A stretch of DNA of 64,000 nucleotides from Fibrella arboris. Lineage in GTDB: Bacteria > Bacteroidota > Bacteroidia > Cytophagales > Spirosomataceae. The translations under genes were made by a program, and so were the position numbers. Every line of letters starts with the position of its first letter. The stretch's first letter is position 1. The stretch is taken from contig NZ_JBGGWE010000001.1 in the NCBI RefSeq assembly GCF_041321095.1, positions 604,464 through 668,463 on the forward strand, read 5' to 3'. Below are positions 1 through 7,496 of this stretch, piece after piece. The notes beneath the pieces were generated by a model. It did no database searches. It was not told the origin of the DNA and saw nothing but the letters and a program-made list of their open reading frames with translations.

Positions 1-1128
1 ATTCACCGTTCCGCCGGCCGTGATCTTGCCCGAGTCGGGGCGTAATTCGCCGATCAGCATGTTGAGCAACGTCGTCTTGCCCATGCCATTCTTGCCGATC
101 AGCCCCACGCGGTCCTGCCGTTTGAAGGTGTAGGTGAAATGATCGAGCAAAATCTTGTCGCCGAAGCGTTTGCTCAGGTTCTCCACCTCCAGGATCTTAC
201 TGCCCAGCCGTGATACCCGCAGGTTCAGGTCGAGTTCACCGTCTGTGCGGCGGCCCTTCACTTTACCTTCCAGGTCGTCAAACGCATCTTCGCGGTATTT
301 GGCCTTGGTCCCCCGCGCTTTCGGCTGGCGGCGCATCCACTCCAGTTCGCGGCGGTAGGTGTTCTTGTTTTTCTCGAATTCGGCGGCGTCGATGGCAATC
401 CGTTCGGCTTTCTTCTCGAGGAAATAGGCGTAGTTGCCTTTATAGCTGTAGAGCTGCCCCGCATCCATCTCCACAATCTGGTTACACACCCGGTCGAGGA
501 AGTACCGGTCGTGCGATACCATCAGCAGCGTGCCGTTGTTGGTATTCAGAAAGCTTTCGAGGTATTCGATCGCCTCCAGATCGAGGTGGTTGGTTGGTTC
601 GTCGAGAATCAGCAGGTCGGGGTTCTGGATAAGTACCCGCGCCAGCGCCACCCGCTTGCGCTGCCCGCCCGACAACGTACCTACACGCTGCTCGACATCC
701 TGAATGCCCAACTCGCCCAGGATCTGCCGAATCTGTGCCTCGTAATCCCATGCCTCCAGTTTTTCCATCTGGTTCATGGCCTTTTCCAGCGCGTCGTGAT
801 CGCCTTCGTTGGCAAGGGCTTTCTCGTAAGCGCGTACGGCATCGAGCTGGGCACTTTCGCCGGCCAGCACTTCTTCCAGGATGGTGAGCGCCTCATTCAG
901 GTCGGGCTGCTGGTTCAGGTAACCCACGGTAATGTCTTTCCGAACGCTTACCAGACCGGCGTCGGGCGGCGCGGCGCCGGCCAGAATTTCGAGCAGCGAT
1001 GTTTTTCCCGACCCGTTGGCACCCACAATGGCAATTTTATCGCCCCGGCTGATACCGAAGTTGATGTTGCGGAACAACGTCCGGTCGCCATAGGCTTTGA
1101 CCAGGTTTTCGGCTGATAGGTAATTCAT
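1..1128 (-). CDS. ABC-F family ATPase (Uup-like), 3' part cut by window edge
   Basis: Reading leftward from an ATG at 1128, 376 residues are visible before the window ends. Walker A GANGSGKTS sits near residues 36-44, the LSGGQ signature near 150, Walker B with ILDEPTNHLD near 170, a charged arginine-rich linker near 235-300, and a second Walker A (GKNGMGKTT) near 344. Two ABC domains without membrane segments define the ABC-F group, which acts on ribosomes and not as transporters. The linker looks most like Uup, but the C-terminal coiled coil that would settle this is outside the window. A 33-bp-arm inverted repeat lies just upstream of the start. Confidence 0.9.
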   Translation of the reverse strand, partial: MNYLSAENLVKAYGDRTLFRNINFGISRGDKIAIVGANGSGKTSLLEILAGAAPPDAGLVSVRKDITVGYLNQQPDLNEALTILEEVLAGESAQLDAVRAYEKALANEGDHDALEKAMNQMEKLEAWDYEAQIRQILGELGIQDVEQRVGTLSGGQRKRVALARVLIQNPDLLILDEPTNHLDLEAIEYLESFLNTNNGTLLMVSHDRYFLDRVCNQIVEMDAGQLYSYKGNYAYFLEKKAERIAIDAAEFEKNKNTYRRELEWMRRQPKARGTKAKYREDAFDDLEGKVKGRRTDGELDLNLRVSRLGSKILEVENLSKRFGDKILLDHFTYTFKRQDRVGLIGKNGMGKTTLLNMLIGELRPDSGKITAGGTVN

Positions 1129-1138
1129 ATAGTATTTT

Positions 1139-1238
1139 AACACGGAGGCACAGAGGTTTCACGGAGAACACGGAGAAATTTTATTTAGAGCTAACTACTA
1201 ACCCTGTGTTCTCCGTGAAACCTCTGTGCCTCCGTGTT
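1139..1238. repeat. Long perfect inverted repeat (33-bp arms)
   Basis: The arms at 1139-1171 and 1206-1238 are perfectly complementary with a 34-nt loop. The arm is built from near-repeats of the words CACGGAG and CAGAGG. It is related to the repeat at 14388-14489. No T-run follows on either side, so a simple intrinsic terminator is not an obvious reading. Confidence 0.9.
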
Positions 1239-1260
1239 GAACCTTTTTTTCGTAGAAACA

Positions 1261-1293
1261 AAAAAAGCCGACTCGTTGAAGAATCGGCTTTTC
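1261..1293 (-). terminator. Intrinsic terminator of tRNA-Gln
   Basis: On the minus strand a stem AAAGCCGATTC/GAGTCGGCTTT with a short loop is followed by a run of T, directly downstream of the tRNA. Confidence 0.85.
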
Positions 1294-1297
1294 GTTA

Positions 1298-1370
1298 GTA
1301 GCTCGACCAGGATTCGAACCTAGACAGACAGAACCAAAATCTGTTGTACTACCCTTATACTATCGAGCTA
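1298..1370 (-). tRNA. tRNA-Gln (anticodon TTG)
   Basis: The minus strand folds into a cloverleaf: acceptor stem TAGCTCG/CGAGCTA, anticodon stem ACAGA/TCTGT around loop TTTTGGT (anticodon TTG, reads CAA), and T-arm CTAGG-TTCGAAT-CCTGG. CCA is not encoded. It lies 70 nt downstream of gatC on the same strand. GatCAB makes Gln-tRNA(Gln) from Glu-tRNA(Gln) in organisms lacking GlnRS, so the neighbours are functionally linked. A promoter of its own is visible at 1388-1419. Confidence 0.95.
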
Positions 1371-1387
1371 TTTTGCAATTGCGAGTG

Positions 1388-1419
1388 CAAAGATACGTAC
1401 CCAGCCGATCTAAAATCAA
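1388..1419 (-). promoter_or_regulatory. Bacteroidota-type promoter for tRNA-Gln
   Basis: On the minus strand TATCTTTG (1388-1395) matches the -7 consensus TAnnTTTG, and TTG (1417-1419) lies 21 nt upstream, as expected for the -33 element. The tRNA begins 18 nt after the -7 box. A GGTACGT word overlaps the spacer and the -7 box. Confidence 0.7.
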
Positions 1420-1439
1420 GTTAAATCGCAAAAAAATTG

Positions 1440-1730
1440 TCATTCCATCACATTGGGCACCTTGATAAATTGGTCATCATGGTCGGGTGCGTTGGTCAGG
1501 GCCTGATCGCGAGGGAGTTGATTGGCCACCACGTCGTCGCGGAGTTTATTAGTAATCTCCTCCGACAGGTGCATAAGCGGCGCTACGCCAGCCGTATCCA
1601 CTTCGTTGAGTTGCTCCATCCAGTCGAGCACGCTGTTCAGGCTGTTGAGCAGCCCCGCCTCTTCGTCTGCATTGACGTCCAGGCGGGCCAGATGCGCTAT
1701 TTTGTGTAACGTTTCGGTATCGACTTTCAT
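1440..1730 (-). CDS. gatC: Asp/Glu-tRNA amidotransferase subunit C
   Basis: A 96-residue protein beginning MKVDTETLHKIAHLARL, the typical GatC opening, and containing the conserved core LNSVLDWMEQLNEVDT. GatC wraps around GatA and stabilises GatAB, the enzyme that amidates Glu-tRNA(Gln). The ATG at 1730 was preferred to an upstream in-frame ATG at 1766 because family members start here and the longer form would overlap the acyltransferase. GatA and GatB are not in this window. tRNA-Gln follows on the same strand. Confidence 0.95.
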   Translation of the reverse strand: MKVDTETLHKIAHLARLDVNADEEAGLLNSLNSVLDWMEQLNEVDTAGVAPLMHLSEEITNKLRDDVVANQLPRDQALTNAPDHDDQFIKVPNVME

Positions 1731-1762
1731 AAAAAAACAAATTGACGGTTGAGGCAACGCCT

Positions 1763-2527
1763 TCAAACTACATAGGCCACTTCTTTACTCAATTCATTAT
1801 CAATCACCTGGTAGGTACGTTCACTGAGCTTGTCGGCGTCAGCCTGGGTAAGCCCGGTGGTATCGATTGGCTCGTGGAATATGATCCTGACCGGCTCCCA
1901 CTTTACCCGGAACGGACCGGCGTCGGGCAGAATGCGGTAATTATTCACCAGCGTCAACGGAACAATCGGTACCTGCTGCTGAATCGCCATCGTGAAGGCA
2001 CCATCTTTAAACGGGTACACCATTTTAGGTGGCTGCTGCGCTTTTATCCCTCCTTCCGGGAAAATGATGATGCTTCGTCCCTGCGCCAGGGTACGCATGC
2101 ACTTGCCCAGCGAATAGGCCCGGCTCTGCGCACTCGACCGATCGACCATGACGTGCAGTTTAGCATACATATAGCCAAACAGGGGTATTTTCCGGACGCT
2201 GATCTTCCCGATAAAAGCGTACAGGCCCGGCACTACAACGCCCGTTACGGCAATGTCGAAATACGAAAAGTGATTGGCGCAGTACACGTAGGCTTTCCCC
2301 GGCTCGGGCCGAAATCGCCAATCAATCTTTATCGGCATGCCGATGAAGATAAACGCCAATGTCCCCCACGTTCTGACAGCGCCATGCGCCAGTTTCAGCC
2401 CAAACTGGCTTTTGCTACTCGCCAGCCAGCTCCCCAACAGGATAAACGGCAGCATCAGCAGAAAGAAGACTACAAACGCCAACACACACCAAACCGTGTA
2501 GAGCAAACTAAACCAGGATTTTAGCAC
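1763..2527 (-). CDS. 1-acyl-sn-glycerol-3-phosphate acyltransferase (PlsC family)
   Basis: 254 residues with a hydrophobic N-terminus (about residues 7-35), the HX4D acyltransferase motif NHFSYFD (H86, D91) and FPEGG at 156-160. These are the catalytic and glycerol-phosphate-binding blocks of the LPLAT family, which transfers an acyl chain to lysophosphatidic acid at the inner membrane. It lies 32 nt upstream of gatC on the same strand, so the two may be co-transcribed. It could also act on another lysophospholipid; Bacteroidota usually have several paralogues. Confidence 0.88.
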   Translation of the reverse strand: MLKSWFSLLYTVWCVLAFVVFFLLMLPFILLGSWLASSKSQFGLKLAHGAVRTWGTLAFIFIGMPIKIDWRFRPEPGKAYVYCANHFSYFDIAVTGVVVPGLYAFIGKISVRKIPLFGYMYAKLHVMVDRSSAQSRAYSLGKCMRTLAQGRSIIIFPEGGIKAQQPPKMVYPFKDGAFTMAIQQQVPIVPLTLVNNYRILPDAGPFRVKWEPVRIIFHEPIDTTGLTQADADKLSERTYQVIDNELSKEVAYVV

Positions 2528-2635
2528 GAGTTAGAGGGAGTTAGGGGATGTAACAGACCTAATATTACTAAAATCAGCCTACTAATTACACTATGTCCTT
2601 CGAGTGGTATCAAATAAAGGACTGTTAAATAAGCG

Positions 2636-2670
2636 GCTTCGCGCATAGCGTACATTGCTATGCGCGAAGC
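2636..2670. terminator. Hairpin downstream of purH
   Basis: Perfect 14-bp arms (GCTTCGCGCATAGC and its complement, 2636-2649 and 2657-2670) with a 7-nt loop, 12 nt after the purH stop. No T-run is seen, so termination is an inference. Confidence 0.5.
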
Positions 2671-2681
2671 AACGACTTGGA

Positions 2682-4178
2682 TTAGTGTTTAAAATGCCGG
2701 ACGCCGGTGGTAACCATCGCGATGCCGTGCTGGTTGCAGTACTCGATGCTGTCTTTGTCGCGAATGGAGCCGCCAGGTTGCACCACCGCCGTGATCCCCA
2801 CCTGACCAGCAATTTCTACGCAGTCGGGGAAGGGGAAGAAGGCATCAGACGCCATCACGGCGCCATCGAGGCTAAACCCGAAGGCATGCGCTTTTTCGAT
2901 AGCCTGTTTCAGCGCATCGACCCGGCTGGTTTGGCCTACGCCGCTGGCCAGCAGCACATCTTCTTTGGCCAGAATGATCGTGTTCGATTTGGTGTGTTTG
3001 CACACTTTCAGGGCGAACTCCAGCGCACGTACCTCGCTCTCGGTTGGGGCTTTGTCGGTCACGGTCGTGAACTGATCGGCCGTTTCGGTCACGCTGTCTT
3101 TATCCTGCTCCAACACGCCGTTCAGAATGGTTTTCACGAGCGTGGTGGGCAGTTCAACGGGTTTCCGCTTTAGCAGAATCCGGTTTTTCTTCGATTTCAG
3201 CAGGTCCAGTGCGTCGGGGGCGTAGTCGGGCGCGATCAGGATTTCCATGAACAGCTTGTTCAGTTCCTCCGCCGTTGCCAGATCGACAGGTACGTTGGTG
3301 ATCACCACCCCACCAAACGCCGAGATAGGATCACAGGCCAGCGCTTTGGCGTAGGCTTCGGCTGGTGTAGCCGCCGACGCAATACCGCAGGCGTTGGTAT
3401 GCTTGATGATCGCATACGTAGGTACGTCCGGCGTAAACTCATCGATCAGGCCAACGCAGGCATCCACATCGACCAGGTTATTGAACGACAATTCTTTACC
3501 GTGCAGTTTGTCGAAAATAGCGTCGAGATCGCCGTGGAAGGTGGCTTTCTGGTGTGGGTTTTCGCCGTAACGTAGTTCACTTTTTTTCTGAGCCGTTTCA
3601 CCGGCGAAATACTGATGAATAGCCGTATCGTAATGCGAGGTAGTCGCAAAGGCTTCCATCGCATAGCGGCGACGCGTTTCCAGATCGGGCTGGCCATCGG
3701 TTTCGGTCAGCACCTGCAATAGATCGGCGTATTGATCTCGTGACGAAACGATGAGCGCATCCTGGAAATTCTTGGCGCCGGCCCGAATCAGCGATATACC
3801 ACCAATGTCGATCTTTTCGATGATGTCTTCGGCTGAGGCACCCGACGCTACGGTTTCTTCGAACGGATACAGATCAACCACCGTCAGGTCGATGGCGGGA
3901 ATGTTGTGCTCCTGCGCCTGCGCTACATCGCCTTCATTGTCGCGGCGATAGAGAATGCCACCGAATACGGCTGGGTGCAGGGTTTTCACCCGACCACCGA
4001 AGATCGACGGATAGCCGGTCAGCGACTCAACGGGAATAACGGGAATGCCGAGTTGTTCGATAAACGTTTGGGTACCGCCCGTTGAATAGAGCGTAACGCC
4101 CTGTTGGTGCAACAACCGGACAATGGGTTCGAGGCCGTCTTTATAGTAGACCGACAATAACGCAGCAGAAATTTTCAT
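2682..4178 (-). CDS. purH: Bifunctional AICAR transformylase / IMP cyclohydrolase
   Basis: 498 residues catalysing the last two steps of IMP synthesis: formylation of AICAR by 10-formyl-THF, then ring closure. The N-terminal MGS-like cyclohydrolase part (about 1-130) begins MKISAALLSVYYKDGLE and has SGGT-type phosphate-site residues. The transformylase part carries RYGENPHQ and KHTNACGIA. The ATG at 4178 fits the family start; an upstream ATG at 4238 would add 20 unrelated residues. No other purine gene is adjacent, so it seems to be a single-gene unit. Confidence 0.96.
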   Translation of the reverse strand: MKISAALLSVYYKDGLEPIVRLLHQQGVTLYSTGGTQTFIEQLGIPVIPVESLTGYPSIFGGRVKTLHPAVFGGILYRRDNEGDVAQAQEHNIPAIDLTVVDLYPFEETVASGASAEDIIEKIDIGGISLIRAGAKNFQDALIVSSRDQYADLLQVLTETDGQPDLETRRRYAMEAFATTSHYDTAIHQYFAGETAQKKSELRYGENPHQKATFHGDLDAIFDKLHGKELSFNNLVDVDACVGLIDEFTPDVPTYAIIKHTNACGIASAATPAEAYAKALACDPISAFGGVVITNVPVDLATAEELNKLFMEILIAPDYAPDALDLLKSKKNRILLKRKPVELPTTLVKTILNGVLEQDKDSVTETADQFTTVTDKAPTESEVRALEFALKVCKHTKSNTIILAKEDVLLASGVGQTSRVDALKQAIEKAHAFGFSLDGAVMASDAFFPFPDCVEIAGQVGITAVVQPGGSIRDKDSIEYCNQHGIAMVTTGVRHFKH

Positions 4179-4315
4179 TGATAATGTACGATGTAAAGGC
4201 TGCCAAGCGCAGTTACCACTCGGCAATAGTGCCTTCAAAAGTACAATTCAAAATGCGAATGCTGGCAGCAGGGTATAAATCAGACTCGTTCGGAGTAGGC
4301 ACAAGCAATGACGCT

Positions 4316-4972
4316 TTATCTCCCGGTCATCTGTTTACTTAGCTTATCAACGGTAGTGGCCAGATCTGTCTCTTTCCCTACACCTTTGGCGACCGAAGCC
4401 ATCAGGTCTACCATCTTAACTAACCGACCCATTGGTGAGTCTGCTTTGGGTGAGTACGTTTCACCACTTCGAACGTCAGAATCCGGCACTGACGCTACAA
4501 AACGATAATGTATTCCGTCAACTCCCATAGGGAAAGCCATCACTGATTTTTGCCCCTGAAAGGTGATATACTCGATGGGCGGGTACCGGGCCTGACTGAT
4601 CGTTACGAATAAAAACTCGTTTAACCGTTGCCCTAATTCCGGGCTGATTTCTATTTTCTTTTCTATTAACGTCAACGGTTCCGGCATACCGCGAATACTC
4701 CAGATACGCTTGTTGCAAGTCCGGAAAATCAGGTAATACTCCAGGTGATCTTTTTCCAGAGCTACCAAATATTCAGGGGAGAAAGAAGGGAAGACAATCA
4801 CTCTGGTCGTCGGATGGTCAGCTAAGCCGACAAAAAGGTTCTCGCGCACCAGTTTATAGTAATGCTGCTCAGAGCCATTTGCTGAGAAATAGCCTGTACC
4901 GGGTTCGAGGTAATCCTGGGCCAGCGCTACGTTGGCGAGCAGGGAACATAGAATCAGTAAGCCGATTTTCAT
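4316..4972 (-). CDS. Secreted protein of unknown function
   Basis: 218 residues starting with a signal peptide (MKIGLLILCSLLANVALAQ, probable cleavage after ALA). The mature part is soluble and of mixed composition, without a motif I recognise. It has a single cysteine after the signal region (RTCNKR) and a lysine/threonine-rich C-terminus. It stands alone between purH and the divergent flippase, and no function can be assigned. Confidence 0.7.
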   Translation of the reverse strand: MKIGLLILCSLLANVALAQDYLEPGTGYFSANGSEQHYYKLVRENLFVGLADHPTTRVIVFPSFSPEYLVALEKDHLEYYLIFRTCNKRIWSIRGMPEPLTLIEKKIEISPELGQRLNEFLFVTISQARYPPIEYITFQGQKSVMAFPMGVDGIHYRFVASVPDSDVRSGETYSPKADSPMGRLVKMVDLMASVAKGVGKETDLATTVDKLSKQMTGR

Positions 4973-5078
4973 ACATGCGGGGTAGGTGAGGAAGAGCTAA
5001 AACAAGGTAACCGAAACAGTTGATAACTTAACGCGTAGCATGTTCTTCACCAACAGAAGACCCGCAGGCCGTATCTTC

Positions 5079-5118
5079 GCAACGTACCTGACGGGACATC
5101 TGGCTCCAGGTACGTTGC
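5079..5118. repeat. Inverted pair of the GGTACGT word
   Basis: GCAACGTACCTG (5079-5090) is followed after 16 nt by its exact reverse complement CAGGTACGTTGC (5107-5118). It lies between divergent genes, 18 nt before the flippase start. A -7-like TATCTTCG (one mismatch to TAnnTTTG) lies at about 5071-5078, so the hairpin would fall in the flippase 5' leader. Confidence 0.75.
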
Positions 5119-5135
5119 AGTAACCCACGTACACA

Positions 5136-6662
5136 TTGAGCACCTTTAAAAAATTAGCCAGCGACACCGCCCTGTATGGTATCAGCACGATTGCGGCGCG
5201 GTCGGTGAATTTTTTGTTAACCCCCATTCAGAACTACGCCTTCAGGCAGGGCGGTACGCTGGCCTCCAACGTAACGCTCTACGCCTGGATCGGCGTACTA
5301 CTGACGGTCTACACGCTGGGGCTCGAAACGGCCTTTTTTCGGTTTGCCGCCCGCAACAAAGGGAAGGAAAACGAAGCCGAACGGGTAAAGGTCTTTAGCC
5401 GGACGCTCACCATCGTGGCCGCGATCAGCGTAGTCTGTACGGCGTTGATTCTGGTATTGTCAACCCCTATCTCGGTGGCGCTCGGCTACCCCGACGAGGT
5501 ACTGTTTATTCAGTGGACGGCCCTGCTCGTAGGTATCGACGCCATCATGGCTATTCCGTTTGCGCGGCTGCGGGTTGAGGGGAAAGCGAAGCAGTTTGTG
5601 GTGGCCAAGCTCATCAATATTGGGCTCAACGTGCTGCTCAACGTGTTTTTTATCGTCGTTTGCAAAGACATCACCGAGGGCGATTACCTGCCTCGCCTAC
5701 GCCCGATCGCCGAACTTTTCTACAACCCTTCCATAGGCCCCGGCTATATCCTGCTCGCCAACCTGCTGGCCAACGCCCTGTATTTCCTGATTCTGCGGCA
5801 GGCCTTTCGGGGTTTTCGCTTTACGTTTGAGTGGCCCGAAGCCAAAACGCTGGTTGTGTATGCCTTCCCAATTATGCTGACGGGGCTGGCGGCGGTGCTC
5901 AACAACCTCACCGACCGGCTATTTCTGGAGGCGTTTTTGCCCAAAAATTTCTATCCGGGCCACTCGTCTAAATGGGCACTCGATGTATACGGACAATGCT
6001 TCAAGTTGTCGGTGCTTATCAGCCTGGCTATTCAGTCGTTCAAGTTTGCTGCCGAGCCGTTTTTCTTCGGGCAGGCCAACGACAAGGACGCTCCCGACCT
6101 GCTAGCCCGCGTCACGAAGTGGTTCATCATCTTCTGCGTAGCGCTATGGGTAGCCATTGGCCTTAACATGGACCTCATCGGGCTGGTGATCAACCCCGAA
6201 CGGCGGGCTGGGTTGGTCGTTGTGCCGCTGCTGATGCTGGGCAACCTCTTCTTGGGGATCTATTATAACATCTCGTTCTGGTTCAAGCTGTCGGACAAGA
6301 CGCAGTTTGGCACCATCATTACAGCCGTGGGGCTGGCAGTTACCTTCGGGCTCAACTGGCTGCTGATTCCGATACTAGGCTTCATGGGTTGCGCCTGGGC
6401 ATTCCTGATTTCCAGCGTGGTGATGACGGTGATGTGCTACGTGCTGGGCGAGAAGTATTACCCGGTTCCCTACGATCTGCTTGCTGCGGCGGGCTACATC
6501 TTCGGCGGTGGGCTACTGATTTATCTGGCGTCGTTTATCCAAATCAGTAACCTCTGGTTATCTGTCCCCTATCACATGGCGCTGTTTGGCCTGTTTCTGG
6601 GCTGCATCGTGGCGGTGGAGTGGAAAACGTTCGGGCCGGTGGTACGGGCGCGACTGAAGTAG
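5136..6662 (+). CDS. Polysaccharide flippase (Wzx/MOP superfamily)
   Basis: 508 residues with about 12-14 hydrophobic segments spread along the protein, and an N-terminus (STFKKLASDTALYGIS) typical of lipopolysaccharide/polysaccharide biosynthesis proteins. MOP-family flippases move undecaprenyl-linked sugars across the inner membrane. The start is a TTG at 5136; no ATG in frame is better placed, and the conserved part begins at once. No glycosyltransferases are nearby, so the substrate cannot be guessed. Bacteroidota often carry such isolated flippase genes. Confidence 0.85.
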   Translation: MSTFKKLASDTALYGISTIAARSVNFLLTPIQNYAFRQGGTLASNVTLYAWIGVLLTVYTLGLETAFFRFAARNKGKENEAERVKVFSRTLTIVAAISVVCTALILVLSTPISVALGYPDEVLFIQWTALLVGIDAIMAIPFARLRVEGKAKQFVVAKLINIGLNVLLNVFFIVVCKDITEGDYLPRLRPIAELFYNPSIGPGYILLANLLANALYFLILRQAFRGFRFTFEWPEAKTLVVYAFPIMLTGLAAVLNNLTDRLFLEAFLPKNFYPGHSSKWALDVYGQCFKLSVLISLAIQSFKFAAEPFFFGQANDKDAPDLLARVTKWFIIFCVALWVAIGLNMDLIGLVINPERRAGLVVVPLLMLGNLFLGIYYNISFWFKLSDKTQFGTIITAVGLAVTFGLNWLLIPILGFMGCAWAFLISSVVMTVMCYVLGEKYYPVPYDLLAAAGYIFGGGLLIYLASFIQISNLWLSVPYHMALFGLFLGCIVAVEWKTFGPVVRARLK

Positions 6663-6699
6663 GCGGCAACGTACCTACAAAATAAGAAACCCGGTCCTT

Positions 6700-6742
6700 C
6701 GTTGTCGCTTGCCTGTGGCGAGTGACAACGAGAGCGACAACG
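6700..6742. repeat. REP-like element, minimal copy (R1)
   Basis: Contains GTTGTCGCTTGCCTGTGGCG followed by AGTGACAAC, the outer arm shared with the other REP elements of the window, but lacks the inner GGGCCTCCGGCCC part. A 13-bp direct repeat AAGAAACCCGGTC flanks it (near 6685 and 6767). Confidence 0.8.
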
Positions 6743-6771
6743 AGGAGCCTAAACACCTATAAAAAAAGAAA

Positions 6772-6791
6772 CCCGGTCTCGTAAGACCGGG
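6772..6791 (-). terminator. Terminator of the Hsp20-like gene
   Basis: Hairpin CCCGGTCTCGTAAGACCGGG. On the minus strand it is followed by TTTCTTTTTTT, about 50 nt after the stop codon of the gene at 6841-7233. Confidence 0.75.
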
Positions 6792-6840
6792 CCGCACGCA
6801 TCTATATGTAACGGAGGCTATTAACTCCGGACAGGAAGCA

Positions 6841-7233
6841 TTAGAATAAATTCTTAATGTCGATGTTGCGATACTCGTGCTCTTCGTCGTTGAAAGGCAG
6901 ATTCACCGTTACCCGACCATACTCATGCTCCGCCTCAATATGTTCGGCGTCGATAAAATCGGGAATGTCAATCACTTTCAGGAACATAGGCACTGCCAGC
7001 CGTTGACCCGCCGATTCGCTATCGTGAACCAGCAGCGTGTACAGAACCAGTTTATTGCCCTCTACCAACACGTTGAATGAGTTGGCGCTAACGCCGGGGG
7101 CCAACAAGCGAATGACCAGCCGGTCGTCTTCGCGCTTTACTTTCATTTCCGTCAGGCTCGATCCGCCATACAGCGTATTGAGCAAATCGATTTGTCCGCC
7201 TGTTCCTTTAAACACATGATCTACCGTTCTCAT
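6841..7233 (-). CDS. Hsp20/alpha-crystallin-like protein
   Basis: 130 residues with the pattern of a small heat-shock domain: a beta-rich run VKREDDRLVIRLLAPGV, then FNVLVEGNKLVLYT, and a late strand RVTVNLPF that replaces the usual GVL motif. sHsps hold unfolded proteins in a refoldable state. The loss of a clean GVL triad and the short N-terminus mark it as a divergent member. The 260-nt gap between it and the divergent hemC holds several TGGCA half-sites and two near-palindromes that could be control sites. Confidence 0.72.
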   Translation of the reverse strand: MRTVDHVFKGTGGQIDLLNTLYGGSSLTEMKVKREDDRLVIRLLAPGVSANSFNVLVEGNKLVLYTLLVHDSESAGQRLAVPMFLKVIDIPDFIDAEHIEAEHEYGRVTVNLPFNDEEHEYRNIDIKNLF

Positions 7234-7327
7234 AGTACGTGTTGTTTACTGTTCAATGCTATATAGACAAAAGCTGTGCCTGGGGGTTTAAAGCGGCTTT
7301 TATGTGCCAGACTGACAGATAAAAACG

Positions 7328-7402
7328 GCCAAAACATCAGCTATTCAGACGTTTTGGCGCTTAAAAGATCTTGAACGGCCTTCTGGCAAATTTTGGCAGA
7401 AG
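7328..7402. promoter_or_regulatory. Palindromes between the Hsp20-like gene and hemC
   Basis: GCCAAAAC (7328-7335) and GTTTTGGC (7351-7358) form a perfect 8-bp inverted repeat with a 15-nt spacer. A second near-palindrome, CTTCTG...CAGAAG around CAAATTTTGG, lies at 7380-7402. Both are plausible operators for either divergent gene; no regulator can be named. Confidence 0.4.
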
Positions 7403-7484
7403 CAGTTGATTTGTAGCAAAAATTACGCACAACGTGCAGAAGCGTGAAACGTGGTCTACACCCACTAAACTGGTCAGCACGTTG

Positions 7485-7492
7485 TACCTTTG
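7485..7492 (+). promoter_or_regulatory. -7 box of hemC, nearly leaderless
   Basis: TACCTTTG matches TAnnTTTG and ends 4 nt before the hemC ATG at 7497, so the transcript should start at or next to the start codon. The same box and spacing occur at prfA. Confidence 0.6.
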
Positions 7493-7496
7493 CACT

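Noticed and set aside
511..1116. 201-codon plus-strand frame opposite the ABC-F gene
   Set aside because: The minus strand encodes Walker and signature motifs in order; the plus frame has none.
1742..2524. 260-codon plus-strand frame opposite the acyltransferase
   Set aside because: The HX4D and FPEGG motifs are on the minus strand; this frame has no known fold.
7293..7309. Sigma-54 promoter upstream of the Hsp20-like gene (TGGCAC ... GC)
   Set aside because: The GG-to-GC spacing is one base shorter than the strict requirement, and no activator gene is near.
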